A stretch of DNA of 64,000 nucleotides from B30-G6 sp964633115 (GTDB lineage Bacteria; Desulfobacterota; Desulfobacteria; Desulfobacterales; B30-G6). Both the position numbers and the translations under genes were made by a program. Below, in pieces: positions 1-8,379 of this stretch (the first letter of the stretch is position 1; each line of letters starts with the position of its first letter). The notes beneath the pieces are model-generated. The model was not told the origin of the DNA, searched no databases, and saw nothing but the letters and a program-made list of their open reading frames with translations. The DNA lies in NCBI GenBank assembly GCA_964633115.1, contig CAZWEO010000005.1, forward strand, positions 1 through 64,000, written 5' to 3'.

Positions 1-450
1 AATTATATTAATAGGTTAAACTACTTTTGATGCTCTTAAGTTAATGACATTGAGTGGTAAATATTAAAATCCGGATGTCCCATATCAGGAGACAGATGTC
101 GAGAGACCCGGGTAGTTTGTTGGCGTTTCTATGTATCCTGGCAATACATCCCTACGTGTCATATAAGTGTAAACGGGGATCTACATAAACGGCTTATTGC
201 TGATTGCTTTGTCTGGATTCCCTCTTCCGAGGGAACGACAGGGAGGGGAAAAGGTCGTTAATGAAGGTCGCGGGATTCGGGATACGTTTTACCGCTTCCA
301 TGCGTCTTTGCATCCCAGCCTTCTATCAAAGAATTTTTGAGGCTTTTAGGATGAAGACTATTTGGTTATTAGATGCTTACAGTTTAACTGCTTGATTGTT
401 AGCTTTTAGCGGTAGGCTTATTCTGGATTCTGTCTCCTGGCTCCTGATGA
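1..450. other. Gene-free left edge with dispersed repeats
   Basis: I see no convincing gene here; a 63-codon reading frame at 204-395 has no family resemblance and lies over repeat sequence. The stretch holds a palindromic repeat at about 206-248, a second partial repeat at 311-324, and a fragment around 416-440 that resembles repeats near 39670. It lies downstream of the minus-strand gene ending at 451, so it may contain that gene's terminator, but I could not identify a clean one. Confidence 0.5.
206..248. repeat. Dispersed palindromic repeat (TGGATTCCC type)
   Basis: The core reads TGGATTCCCTC, TTC, then GAGGGAACGACA, so it can form a hairpin. About 36 bases match, in reverse complement and with about three differences, the element at 39621-39660. 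A related palindrome is at 39672-39708. This kind of short TGGATCCC...GGGATGACA palindrome is common as a dispersed element in many proteobacterial genomes. Confidence 0.6.
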
Positions 451-1461
451 CTAAAAAGTCCCCAATTCAATAGCATCCAACACTTCCTTCGCATCCGTAA
501 ACTTGGGATCGATCTTCAGGCATTGCTGGAAATAGGATTTTGCCTTTTCGGGATCCTTCATTTCGATGTAAAGTCGCCCGATATTATAATGGATTCGCAC
601 CCGCTCTGGGTGGATCTTAAGGGCTTTTTTATAGTTTAGAAGGGCCATTTTATAGTCGCCCTTTTTGCGGTAAAGCACGCCCAGGCTGTTGAAAATATTG
701 ACCGTGTTGGGGTTGATTTGCTTGATTTCGTTGAGCACCTCCTCAGCTTCGCTAACATTCTCCTTGCTCATGTGGATATCCGCAGCCTGAATCATATACT
801 TTTCAGCTTCATTGATCTTGCCAAGCTCCTTATACGCACGCGCCATGCCTTCGTAGGCTTTGGCAAACAAGCGATCGATGGCGGTGGCTTTTCTGAATGC
901 TTGGATGGCTTCGGAGTATAGACTCTTTCCGGTCTTTATGTAACCGATATTATAGTAGTATTCCGCGGATTCTTCATTCGCGATTAGGTTGTCTAAAATG
1001 CCCAATGCCGTGGCATAGCTTTTATTTTCAATAAGACGCATGGCGTCATCCATGGACTTTTCGGTTTCAGCCAGGGCGATATCCTCGGCAGGATGCTGCA
1101 GCGCCTGCATTTTCATTTTGATGTTGCCGGTATTGAATGGTTGCACAATCAAGCCGCTGATGCCGTCCTGACCAGCCATGATAACCATGCCTTCGGTATA
1201 GGCTGAATGGCTTAGGAAAAAGGGGATTTTATAATATTTATCCATTGAACGGACGATTCTCAGGAGCGCCAATCCGTTCATTTCTTGCATTTCCCAAGCG
1301 GCGATAATGCAATCGAATTCCTTGAGTTGTATCTGCGACCAGGCGTGGTTGGCATTGCTGGCCTGGACTAGATCTCTATGCCCGCAGCCTTGCAGGATTT
1401 CTGTCAGATTATCGAGTTCATCAGGATTGTCGTCTACGAGCAGGATTGTTAGTTTTTCCAT
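451..1461 (-). CDS. Pseudo-receiver domain protein with C-terminal TPR repeats
   Basis: This 336-residue protein has an N-terminal response-regulator receiver fold (about residues 3-125) followed by TPR repeats (about 155-330; for example YYNIGYIKTGKSLYSEAIQAF, written here only as its tandem pattern). The acidic pair D10-D11 is present. The phosphoacceptor position is alanine (A55, in AAWEM where CheY has SDWNM), the conserved lysine is glutamine (VQPF instead of VKPF), and the Thr of the switch is not conserved. The receiver is therefore probably not phosphorylated and may act as a constitutive protein-interaction module. It is divergent from the FliL-like and kinase genes that follow, so a shared function is possible but unproven. 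Family assignment is secure; its role is unknown. Confidence 0.85.
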   Translation of the reverse strand: MEKLTILLVDDNPDELDNLTEILQGCGHRDLVQASNANHAWSQIQLKEFDCIIAAWEMQEMNGLALLRIVRSMDKYYKIPFFLSHSAYTEGMVIMAGQDGISGLIVQPFNTGNIKMKMQALQHPAEDIALAETEKSMDDAMRLIENKSYATALGILDNLIANEESAEYYYNIGYIKTGKSLYSEAIQAFRKATAIDRLFAKAYEGMARAYKELGKINEAEKYMIQAADIHMSKENVSEAEEVLNEIKQINPNTVNIFNSLGVLYRKKGDYKMALLNYKKALKIHPERVRIHYNIGRLYIEMKDPEKAKSYFQQCLKIDPKFTDAKEVLDAIELGTF

Positions 1462-1642
1462 ATGGTTGTTATCTTAATCTGTATTTGGCGCTGATTTGAT
1501 TCAAGATTTAATATGTTTTGTCCGATAATACAATAAGATAGATGTTTCAACAAGCTCTTTTGATTAGGATGGCCACATCTGGTTAAATTATACTTATACG
1601 CATTTAGCTGTGAAGGCTTTAATGTAATAGTCTGGTTTTAAT

Positions 1643-2302
1643 ATGATTTCAAACACTAATGAATTGACCAAAGACTCCCTCGATAGTGGTTCACAGAATT
1701 TTGATGATCCAGATAATGGATTCGAACTCGACAAACTTGAGATCCCCAAGCCTTCTCCAGAAAGTAAGCCCACAACGGTTGTCGATGTAAATCATAAAAC
1801 CGATACCCACAGCACACCGGAATCGGAAGTGTTGATTGAACCAGAATCCCTGAACGAACTGACCCCTGTTCCCAGATCTAAAAAATTCAGCAAATTGATT
1901 ATTTTACTTGTAATATCAATTGGCTTGATTTTGTTATTTGGCATCGTTGGCGTTTTTTTAATCAAATCGATGCAGGCCAATAAAACTGCGGCACATACTG
2001 AGGTGGCCGACCTTGGTATCTACCAAGCCATCGAGCCGATTGTCACCAATCTGGGTGATAACCGCTATGTTTACATTGCCCTGATGCTACGATCCCATTC
2101 TGAACAAAATACCCAATTCATGGCATTTCAATCCAAAGTAGTAGACGCTGTTTTTAGTTTTCTGGGATCTACAGATTTTAAACGGCATGTGGCCCATGGC
2201 GGGTCTGCAAAAATGAGATCTGTCATATATAATGAATTAACAACGCTCTTGGATGAAAAGTACCCCAATCAAGTTATCCTTTCTGAAGTTCGATTAAATT
2301 AG
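1643..2302 (+). CDS. FliL-like single-pass membrane protein
   Basis: The 219-residue protein has an acidic, Ser/Pro-rich cytoplasmic N-terminus (about 1-78), one transmembrane helix at about 80-108, and a periplasmic domain resembling FliL (about 120-219; motifs around YVYIALMLRS and a C-terminal VILSEVRLN ending). FliL proteins associate with the flagellar stator. No other flagellar gene is near, so this is an orphan copy and may serve another motor or signalling complex. The kinase gene starts 17 bases downstream on the same strand, suggesting co-transcription. The N-terminal tail is longer than in typical FliL (about 150-180 residues). The start ATG at 1643 has no strong ribosome-binding site. 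Confidence 0.7.
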   Translation: MISNTNELTKDSLDSGSQNFDDPDNGFELDKLEIPKPSPESKPTTVVDVNHKTDTHSTPESEVLIEPESLNELTPVPRSKKFSKLIILLVISIGLILLFGIVGVFLIKSMQANKTAAHTEVADLGIYQAIEPIVTNLGDNRYVYIALMLRSHSEQNTQFMAFQSKVVDAVFSFLGSTDFKRHVAHGGSAKMRSVIYNELTTLLDEKYPNQVILSEVRLN

Positions 2303-2318
2303 AATCCAGGTCAGTTTC

Positions 2319-3620
2319 ATGAATCAGGCTAAAAAATCAAAATTATTAGGCCGCTATGAAATCCAATCTAGCATTGGCAAAGGCGGTATGGGAACCGTAT
2401 ATAAGGCCATCGATTCTTTTTTGCAGCGCACGATTGCGTTAAAGGTTGTCAATATTGCTTCTCTGGACATTGCTACACCTGACAAAAGGAAACTGGATCA
2501 ATGCCTCAAAGAGGCCAGGTTAGCGGCTCAATTCATTCATCCTAATATTGTCATCACGCATGATGCTGGCATCGCTAACGATCGTTTCTTTATCGCTTTG
2601 GAATTTATCGACGGCCGGGGTTTACAGAAACATAGTAAGAAACCAAATCTGCTACCTCAGAGCCAACTAACAGAAATCATATATAATACTTGCTATGCAC
2701 TAGACTATATACACCAAAAGGGATATGTGCATCTGGATATTAAACCTTCTAACATCATGCTGACCTCTCGTGATGAGGTCAAGCTCATGGATTTTGGTAT
2801 CAGTCGGATTTTAAACCAGGAATTCGAGCAGAAGAAAAAGGGGGTTGTATTAGGAACGCCGGCTTACATGTCTCCGGAACAGGCCTCTGGTAGATCGTCC
2901 ATTGATCAGCAATCCGATATTTTTTCACTTGGGGTGGTACTATATGAATTGCTGGCCGGCAAAAAGCCATTTGAAGGTAAGGATGCCCACGAAACCGTTT
3001 ACCGAATAACAAATATTGAACCGGCGCCATTGACTAAGTATCTACCAGATGTTGGCAGTGGGCTAGAATATATTGTTCAGCGCGCGCTTGAAAAAGACAA
3101 GGCCGACCGATACCAAACAATTTTGGAGCTGGCGGAAGCATTGTTGCCCATCATCAAGGGCAAAGATTCCAGCCAGTTGGATAAAAAAGACCAACAAAAG
3201 ATCGACTATCTAAAGCGACTGCTTTTTTTCAAACACTTTCAGTATAATGAACTGATGGAGATTTTGCGTATCTCTGCCTGGAGTTATCTGGATCGGCATT
3301 CCCAGATTATGGGATCCGATCCTAATGACAACAATATCTATTTCCTGATCCAGGGACGGGCTAAACTTGATCTACAGGGGGGCACCCATGTTTTGCAGCA
3401 GGGGGAATGTTTTGGTGAAACTGCTATTTTATACAAAATGCCCCGTAAAGCTACAGTGACTGCCGAGAGCACTTGCGTTGTCATGGCCATCAACGCCAAC
3501 TTGCTTAAACAAGCCTCGGAAGCCTTGCAGGTCAAGTTCTTAAGGGAATTTTATAACAAAAAAATACTCCAACTTGTGGATACTAATCTGAAATTAATTC
3601 GGGCGGGTAGGCCCTTATAG
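2319..3620 (+). CDS. Ser/Thr protein kinase with C-terminal cyclic-nucleotide-binding domain
   Basis: This 433-residue Hanks-type (PknB-like) kinase has a glycine loop GKGGMG (about 20-25), ATP-anchoring K42, helix-C E65, catalytic loop H138-L-D140 with N145, DFG at 158-160 and an SPE motif near 185. The catalytic loop reads HLD rather than HRD, which makes it a non-RD kinase, so activation may not need activation-loop phosphorylation. Residues about 310-420 form a Crp-type cyclic-nucleotide-binding fold with a FGE motif and PRKATVTA, where a cNMP phosphate would bind. No transmembrane helix or PASTA domain is present, so it is probably cytosolic. It follows the FliL-like gene by 17 bases. 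The kinase call is secure; nucleotide regulation is inferred from the domain. Confidence 0.9.
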   Translation: MNQAKKSKLLGRYEIQSSIGKGGMGTVYKAIDSFLQRTIALKVVNIASLDIATPDKRKLDQCLKEARLAAQFIHPNIVITHDAGIANDRFFIALEFIDGRGLQKHSKKPNLLPQSQLTEIIYNTCYALDYIHQKGYVHLDIKPSNIMLTSRDEVKLMDFGISRILNQEFEQKKKGVVLGTPAYMSPEQASGRSSIDQQSDIFSLGVVLYELLAGKKPFEGKDAHETVYRITNIEPAPLTKYLPDVGSGLEYIVQRALEKDKADRYQTILELAEALLPIIKGKDSSQLDKKDQQKIDYLKRLLFFKHFQYNELMEILRISAWSYLDRHSQIMGSDPNDNNIYFLIQGRAKLDLQGGTHVLQQGECFGETAILYKMPRKATVTAESTCVVMAINANLLKQASEALQVKFLREFYNKKILQLVDTNLKLIRAGRPL

Positions 3621-3623
3621 GGC

Positions 3624-3702
3624 AGGCTGTTAGGCTGAAGACTGTTAGACTATTAGGCCGTTAACCGCTAAAAGCCTAACAGCCTAAAAAGCTAATAGTC
3701 TA
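3624..3702. repeat. Intergenic inverted repeats between convergent genes
   Basis: AGGCTGTTAGGCT (3624-3636) is matched exactly by AGCCTAACAGCCT (3673-3685), and TAGACTATTAG (3646-3656) by CTAATAGTCTA (3692-3702). The element fills the gap between the kinase gene and the convergent UspA gene and could act as a bidirectional terminator. Its TTAGGC/CTAATAG vocabulary recurs near 7141-7180 and 59955-59985. Confidence 0.65.
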
Positions 3703-3710
3703 TCTATGGC

Positions 3711-4196
3711 TCAGTCTTTACGTTCTTCTTCGATGGGAAAGCACAGCACCGGCCGCTTCAGAAATCGCAGCACTCGTTCGGTGGTACTCCCGAAAAAAAT
3801 GCGTTTTAGATCACCGGATGTGCCATGCGTACCCATGACCACAATATCGATATCCTTTTCTATGGCTTTGCGATTGATTTCCAGAAAGGGTGTGCCGGTG
3901 CAAACCTCCATTTCAATGGCGTTGGGGGCTAAATCCTGGGCTTGTAGAAACTGTTTCAACTTCTGCTTAGCTTCAATGAATAATGATTTCTTAATTTCAG
4001 CTTCGGTACCTAGCCTACTGGCTACGCATTGTTCGATAAAATCCTGATCAATGACATGTAGCACATAGGTCTGATCGGGTTTACGCCCCATAATATATTG
4101 GCTATTTGTTAATGCATTGGCGGAGCAGGGAGAAAAATCGACAGCCACCAGGATTTTATACTCTTTTTCAGTTGCCTTCAAGTTGGGTATCCTCAT
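3711..4196 (-). CDS. Universal stress protein (UspA family)
   Basis: A 161-residue single Usp domain. It begins its first strand with KILVAVDFSPCS and carries the ATP-binding signature G-T-H-G followed by nine residues and F-G-S-T near residues 122-137, so it probably binds ATP. Such proteins are soluble, dimeric and linked to stress survival. The gene overlaps the 3' end of the upstream lipoprotein gene by 29 bases on the same strand, which suggests translational coupling. The first ATG is used here because no good internal start precedes the domain. Confidence 0.9.
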   Translation of the reverse strand: MRIPNLKATEKEYKILVAVDFSPCSANALTNSQYIMGRKPDQTYVLHVIDQDFIEQCVASRLGTEAEIKKSLFIEAKQKLKQFLQAQDLAPNAIEMEVCTGTPFLEINRKAIEKDIDIVVMGTHGTSGDLKRIFFGSTTERVLRFLKRPVLCFPIEEERKD

Positions 4197-4665
4197 TTGG
4201 TGATGGTGGGCTAGTTGATTGGCTCCGAAACCAGTCGATTAATTCACTACTGGTTCGTATGACAGAACCGCCCATGTTTCTGGCGGCCTGGGTGAGTCCG
4301 TCTAAAGTTTGCTGAGTTAGGGAGTCCTGACAACGACCCTGTTTTTCAATCCAGTGAATGGTGTTGCCAGTAACTACGATGGATCCGGAAACAACCAGCG
4401 AGCCCACTGAAATGGCCACAATCGGGGCCACCACCAGCAGGCATTCTGGTTCATGGCAGTCAGATGCTATCGCATTCACCATCTCATCTACCGTCTCATC
4501 AATTAGGGCCTCAGACGTATGCACATGCAAAGTCATACTTTTGGTTGCCAGCAAGCAATCTTGGTCTTGCTGCGGGACGGTTTTGGGCAGGAAGATGCAA
4601 CTCTGCATGGGCATGAGCAGCAGCAACATTATGAAAAGCCCAATAAGGTTAGGGCATGGCTTCAT
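4168..4665 (-). CDS. Small predicted lipoprotein, unknown function
   Basis: The 165-residue product starts with MKPCPNLIGLF and has a hydrophobic stretch ending in a lipobox-like MQSC, so it is probably an outer- or inner-membrane lipoprotein. A longer in-frame start at 4704 exists, but the ATG at 4665 has an AGGA ribosome-binding site 7-8 bases upstream and gives a normal signal peptide. A second hydrophobic segment (VVAPIVAISVGSLVVSGSIVVTG) lies mid-protein, flanked by cysteines. I do not recognise a family. It is followed by the overlapping UspA gene. Confidence 0.6.
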   Translation of the reverse strand: MKPCPNLIGLFIMLLLLMPMQSCIFLPKTVPQQDQDCLLATKSMTLHVHTSEALIDETVDEMVNAIASDCHEPECLLVVAPIVAISVGSLVVSGSIVVTGNTIHWIEKQGRCQDSLTQQTLDGLTQAARNMGGSVIRTSSELIDWFRSQSTSPPSPNEDTQLEGN

Positions 4666-4772
4666 ATCGAAATCCTGGGAAGATATATTTGGGGCGATCC
4701 CCATGAAATCAGATGAATGTGGCCTAAGATCAAGGCGCTACTGATTGATGCCAGATACCGTCCAAATGTTCA

Positions 4773-4801
4773 ATAATAAAATCTTCTTACGATTTTATTA
4801 T
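4773..4801 (-). terminator. A/T-rich hairpin downstream of the MltD gene
   Basis: ATAATAAAATC (4773-4783) pairs perfectly with GATTTTATTAT (4791-4801) around a seven-base loop. It lies just after the stop of the minus-strand lytic transglycosylase gene and before the lipoprotein gene, the expected place for a terminator. The stem is A/T-rich, so the strength is uncertain. Confidence 0.6.
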
Positions 4802-4835
4802 GCATGCATCTTTTCGGCTCTATCAGATAAAGATG

Positions 4836-6899
4836 CTATTCGACTTTTAATACTTGCCCCGGAAAGATCTTGCTCCTGGGTGTCAGATCGTTGATGCGCA
4901 GGAATTGGCCCAGAGACATGTTATGTCGCCGGGCGATTTTATAGGGACTATCGCCGCGACGCACAAAATATTGGTTGGTGCTGCTGGTGGGCGCTGGCTT
5001 ATCGTAGCGATATTCGGGCACCTTGAGACGTTGGCCAATATGAAGATTTGTGGTTCTGAGACCGTTTAGGGATTGGATTTTCTTGGTGGTGGTCCCATAG
5101 CGACGGGCGATAATCCAGAGGGAGTCGCCGCTGCGAACCCGAAGCGTGACGGTTCTGCCGGTGGGCTTTTTCTGAGCAATGTTGGCCCGAGCGATGACGG
5201 TCCCGCGCTGGGGGATCCGCAATTTCTTGCCAGCCACAATAAAATTGGAAGACCGCAGGTTATTGGCTCGCATAATTCGACTGACACTGGTCCGATATTT
5301 ATCGGCGATGCCGGAAAGTGTTTCGCCGCTACGCACACGGTGAGTGACATAGGCCGGCCGAGGTGGATGCGAAATGGGGATACTTTCGATGGATGCCTGT
5401 AGCTGGTCGGCGCTATCCGGTGGTACCTTTAAGGCATAAGTTTCCGGCGGAAGAATGTTGTAACGCAGCTCGGGATTGAGATCCTTTAAAATCTGACCCT
5501 GAACACCAATTTTTTGTGCGATGTCGGTCACTTGTACCTGCTTGGATACTTCTACAATCTGATAATTCAAGGGTTCATCGCGTACCACCGAATCCAGACC
5601 GTATTGGGATGCATTCTCCATAATATGCAACGCTGCCAGAAAGCGGGGAACATAGCGGGCTGTCTCTCTAGGTAATCGCTCGTAAAGGTCCCAGAAATTG
5701 TCCAGATAATTGACGTTCTGGCTGCGGATCACCCGCAGTACGCGTCCTTCTCCGCAATTATAGGCCGCTAACGCCGTAATCCAGTCGCCAAAGATACCGT
5801 GCAGTTCCTGTAAGTAAGCAATGGCAGCCTCGGTGGCTTTCACCGGATCGATGCGCTCATCTATATAACGATTACGTTTTAATCCGAACTTGTAGCCCGT
5901 AGAAGGAATAAACTGCCACAAACCCAGCGCCCGCGCTTTGGACAGGGCTTTGACCTTAAAGCCGCTTTCGATTAAGGGCAACCAGGAGAGTTCTTCAGGC
6001 ATACCCGCCGCCTTGAGGCGTGCAAGGATCATGGGACGGTATTTTCCAGAGCGAATCAAGGATTGCTTGAAAAATTTTCTTTCCCCACCGCGTGTAAAGA
6101 GTCGAATTTCAGCTTCAACATGGCGATTTAATACCATGGGAATAGCGTTGTGGCTGCCATTTACCACGGTATTGCGTGACGCGTAGATCTCCAGGATGCG
6201 CTTGGATATCAGAAAGCGTAGATCTTCCTTTTGCTGCATTTGTTGGGATTGATCCTCGAATTCAACCTCTAAAATGAGCGAGTAGGCTTGGTCCAGCGAT
6301 TCCAGCGCATTTTCAAACTCGCCCTTTTGCCAAAATTCTTGCGCAGCTTCGCAGAAACCCAGGGCTTCGTCCAGAATCATCTGGGGTATTTTAGGTGGCG
6401 GCGGCGGCGGCAAAGTGACCGGCTCAGGCGTTTCAACCGCATTGATTCCAGAAAGGGCCTCTTCCGCCAAAGAAACTCTCGGACCCGGGACAGGTTGTAG
6501 GTGTTGACTAAGTGCCCTCCCAAGTTCTTGCTCTGATGTTTTGGTGTCGGCATTTTCTCCCGGGGCCTGGCCTTGGGGTACAACTTCCGCGGGAATTGTT
6601 TCGGCCGACGGTAGCGCTGCGTCGGGTATTATCTCGGCTGGTGCTTCCTGGACCGTTTCGGCTTCAGACAATGTTGCCGGTGATTGAACATCATCCCGAA
6701 GCAGGCCCACTTCTTCAGGAGCTGTTTGCTCGGCTGGCGCTTGGGGTTTGGTGGCCAGGGTTTGGCATCCTGCTAAAAAAAAGACCAACAGCAAGAAAGG
6801 TAATAGGCTACGGGTCAATTTGGTAGCAAACTCCTGGTTATGGTTCTTATTTATCTGCATATCGAATTCTGAAGACGCAGGCATATATATAAAGGACAT
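4836..6899 (-). CDS. mltD: MltD-type membrane-bound lytic transglycosylase with three LysM domains
   Basis: The 687-residue lipoprotein would cleave peptidoglycan glycan strands to 1,6-anhydromuramyl products in the periplasm. It has a signal peptide ending in lipobox LAGC (C45), a long Ala/Pro/Glu-rich linker with a proline run near 164-169, an SLT domain at about 300-420 with catalytic E311 in the ESGF motif and ALGLWQFIPSTG plus AAYNCGEGRV motifs, then LysM repeats at about 525-570, 592-633 and 645-687. The start is uncertain: the first ATG gives a long n-region, while ATG at codon 14 (6860) gives a more usual lipoprotein signal; neither has a clear ribosome-binding site. The low-complexity linker is longer than in E. 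coli MltD. Confidence 0.92.
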   Translation of the reverse strand: MSFIYMPASSEFDMQINKNHNQEFATKLTRSLLPFLLLVFFLAGCQTLATKPQAPAEQTAPEEVGLLRDDVQSPATLSEAETVQEAPAEIIPDAALPSAETIPAEVVPQGQAPGENADTKTSEQELGRALSQHLQPVPGPRVSLAEEALSGINAVETPEPVTLPPPPPPKIPQMILDEALGFCEAAQEFWQKGEFENALESLDQAYSLILEVEFEDQSQQMQQKEDLRFLISKRILEIYASRNTVVNGSHNAIPMVLNRHVEAEIRLFTRGGERKFFKQSLIRSGKYRPMILARLKAAGMPEELSWLPLIESGFKVKALSKARALGLWQFIPSTGYKFGLKRNRYIDERIDPVKATEAAIAYLQELHGIFGDWITALAAYNCGEGRVLRVIRSQNVNYLDNFWDLYERLPRETARYVPRFLAALHIMENASQYGLDSVVRDEPLNYQIVEVSKQVQVTDIAQKIGVQGQILKDLNPELRYNILPPETYALKVPPDSADQLQASIESIPISHPPRPAYVTHRVRSGETLSGIADKYRTSVSRIMRANNLRSSNFIVAGKKLRIPQRGTVIARANIAQKKPTGRTVTLRVRSGDSLWIIARRYGTTTKKIQSLNGLRTTNLHIGQRLKVPEYRYDKPAPTSSTNQYFVRRGDSPYKIARRHNMSLGQFLRINDLTPRSKIFPGQVLKVE

Positions 6900-7182
6900 C
6901 GATTGTCAACCCTAAAGCGACATAAATCCAACTCTGACCAACGAGTTTGCACCATATATAGTATGTCTCCGTCATATGAACACACACTATATAGTTAAAA
7001 GGGCCTGAAATGTCAAGATTAAAGCGTAGCTGTCCCACACTGAATTTAAATTGTCCGGCCAAACCACGCAGTCGATGCGGGTTGAAGTTTGAGGTGAGGA
7101 GGGTTGCGGGTTGAAGGGTAGGCTCAAAGCAGATTGCATTTAGCACCTAATAGTCATCAGCCTAAACACCTAAGCGGCTATA

Positions 7183-7213
7183 TTCGATGTTCAGTGTTCA
7201 ATGTTCGATGTTT
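7183..7213. repeat. Short iterated TTCGATGTT / GTTCAATG repeat
   Basis: The segment is built of near-copies of TTCGATGTT and GTTCAATG in tandem. A similar but inverted vocabulary (GAATGTCGAA, ATCGAATG) appears at about 60046-60078, which suggests a dispersed low-complexity repeat family in this genome. Confidence 0.45.
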
Positions 7214-7525
7214 GGACGTTCATTTTATAACGGCCGACACAGCAATAATAAGGACGCTTAAATCGAATGATACGTTTTTATGTTTTTTAAGGACTTGCCA
7301 TTTTTAGAAAAACACTTATGTTTGTTCTTCAAAAAAGAATTGAAAGAGCGAAAAAGCTCGAAAAAAAACGAAAATAAATAAATTTAATAGAAAAACATAT
7401 ATATTTATAAAATAAAAACATATATTTGGTTATAATAATCAAATTTAAGGGTTGAATAATAGTCCTTGTGAAGATACAAGATGCTGTTTGGATCCTCAAG
7501 CATTCCTAACCCAATGGGGCCCATC

Positions 7526-7583
7526 AAATTTCAACAGAATCCAATTCGGAATATTCTCCAATCTAGAATAACTGTTGAAATTT
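7526..7583. repeat. 12-base perfect inverted repeat upstream of the tRNA operon
   Basis: AAATTTCAACAG (7526-7537) is the exact reverse complement of CTGTTGAAATTT (7572-7583), with 34 bases between. It ends 46 bases before the first tRNA gene, so it could be a terminator for upstream transcription, a regulator-binding site, or a mobile-element remnant. Confidence 0.55.
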
Positions 7584-7629
7584 TAAAGGTTAAAAGGTTT
7601 TTGGAATACTTGAGATTGGCGGCAGGTTA

Positions 7630-7705
7630 GCCAGCGTAGCTCAGCTGGCAGAGCTACTGATTTGTAATCAGTGGGTCGGGGGTTCGAGTCCCTCCGCTGG
7701 CTCCA
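7630..7705 (+). tRNA. tRNA-Thr (anticodon TGT)
   Basis: A full cloverleaf with acceptor arms GCCAGCG and CGCTGGC, anticodon stem ACTGA/TCAGT around loop TTTGTAA, a T loop TTCGAGT and an encoded CCA end. First of four tRNA genes before tuf. Confidence 0.97.
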
Positions 7706-7824
7706 TTTAATTTGAATTCCTCAATGCGAATTGATCGGGATTTTATATAAGTATCGCCCAAACCTTTAATCTCAGGTTAGCTGGTCTGTATGAATTCAAA
7801 TTGTTAAGATGTTTGCAATTATTT

Positions 7825-7909
7825 GGTGGGGTTCCCGAGTGGTCAAAGGGAACAGACTGTAAATCTGTCGGCGAAGCCTTCGGAGGTTCAAATCCTCCCC
7901 CCACCACCA
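7825..7909 (+). tRNA. tRNA-Tyr (anticodon GTA)
   Basis: Acceptor arms GGTGGGG/CCCCACC, anticodon loop with GTA, an extended variable arm typical of bacterial tRNA-Tyr, T stem GGAGG/CCTCC and encoded CCA. 85 bases. Confidence 0.97.
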
Positions 7910-8054
7910 ATCAACTGGTGAGTTGTATGTAGGAGATTTCGGTTCTGAATCGGGGTCGCAAAGAACTACATGGCTTCTTCCTGAATGCATGCTCTGCACT
8001 TTGAAGAATCTTTGTCGTCTCAATGCCCTGACTGAAAGCCACTGATTAGAATAG

Positions 8055-8130
8055 GCGGGAGTAGCTCAGTTGGTAGAGCTTCAGCCTTCCAAGCTGAATG
8101 TCGCGAGTTCGAGCCTCGTCTCCCGCTCCA
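8055..8130 (+). tRNA. tRNA-Gly (anticodon TCC)
   Basis: Acceptor arms GCGGGAG/CTCCCGC, anticodon stem TCAGC/GCTGA around CTTCCAA, encoded CCA. Confidence 0.97.
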
Positions 8131-8189
8131 TATTTTGATCAGTGTTTCAGGAAGCAATCGGCAAGTATTGAAGTAGATTTGAATCATCA

Positions 8190-8266
8190 GCCCACGTAGC
8201 TCAGTCGGTAGAGCGCTTCCTTGGTAAGGAAGAGGTTCACCGGTTCGATTCCGGTCGTGGGCTCCA
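8190..8266 (+). tRNA. tRNA-Thr (anticodon GGT)
   Basis: Acceptor arms GCCCACG/CGTGGGC, anticodon stem CTTCC/GGAAG around TTGGTAA, encoded CCA. It precedes tuf by 113 bases. Confidence 0.97.
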
Positions 8267-8379
8267 CTTGCTCTACGGCGAACAGCCGACGATCTATCAG
8301 AACCGCGTAGGAAAAACGGAAATATATTTAATCATTGTTCAGTGATATCATTTTTTAGAACTCATGGGAGGGTGAGAAG

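Larger units (their letters stand above)
6900..7629. other. Gene-free, repeat-rich and A/T-rich region before the tRNA operon
   Basis: No supported gene. It contains a near-palindrome around 6953-6998 (ATATATAGT and ACTATATAG arms) close to the mltD start, iterations of TTCGATGTT and GTTCAATG at 7183-7213, a very A/T-rich tract at about 7260-7440, and a perfect 12-base inverted repeat at 7526-7583. The promoter of the tRNA-tuf operon should lie at its right end, but I see no unambiguous -35/-10 pair. Confidence 0.5.

Noticed and set aside
204..395. Plus-strand 63-codon frame near the left edge
   Set aside because: Falls on dispersed repeat sequence, no ribosome-binding site, no family resemblance.
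4665..4704. Longer N-terminus of the lipoprotein
   Set aside because: The upstream start lacks a ribosome-binding site and would place non-signal residues before the lipobox signal peptide.
7796..8023. Minus-strand 75-codon frame over tRNA-Tyr
   Set aside because: It is the antisense of the tRNA gene (a well-known source of false proteins with GEDLNLRRLRRQ), with no independent support.
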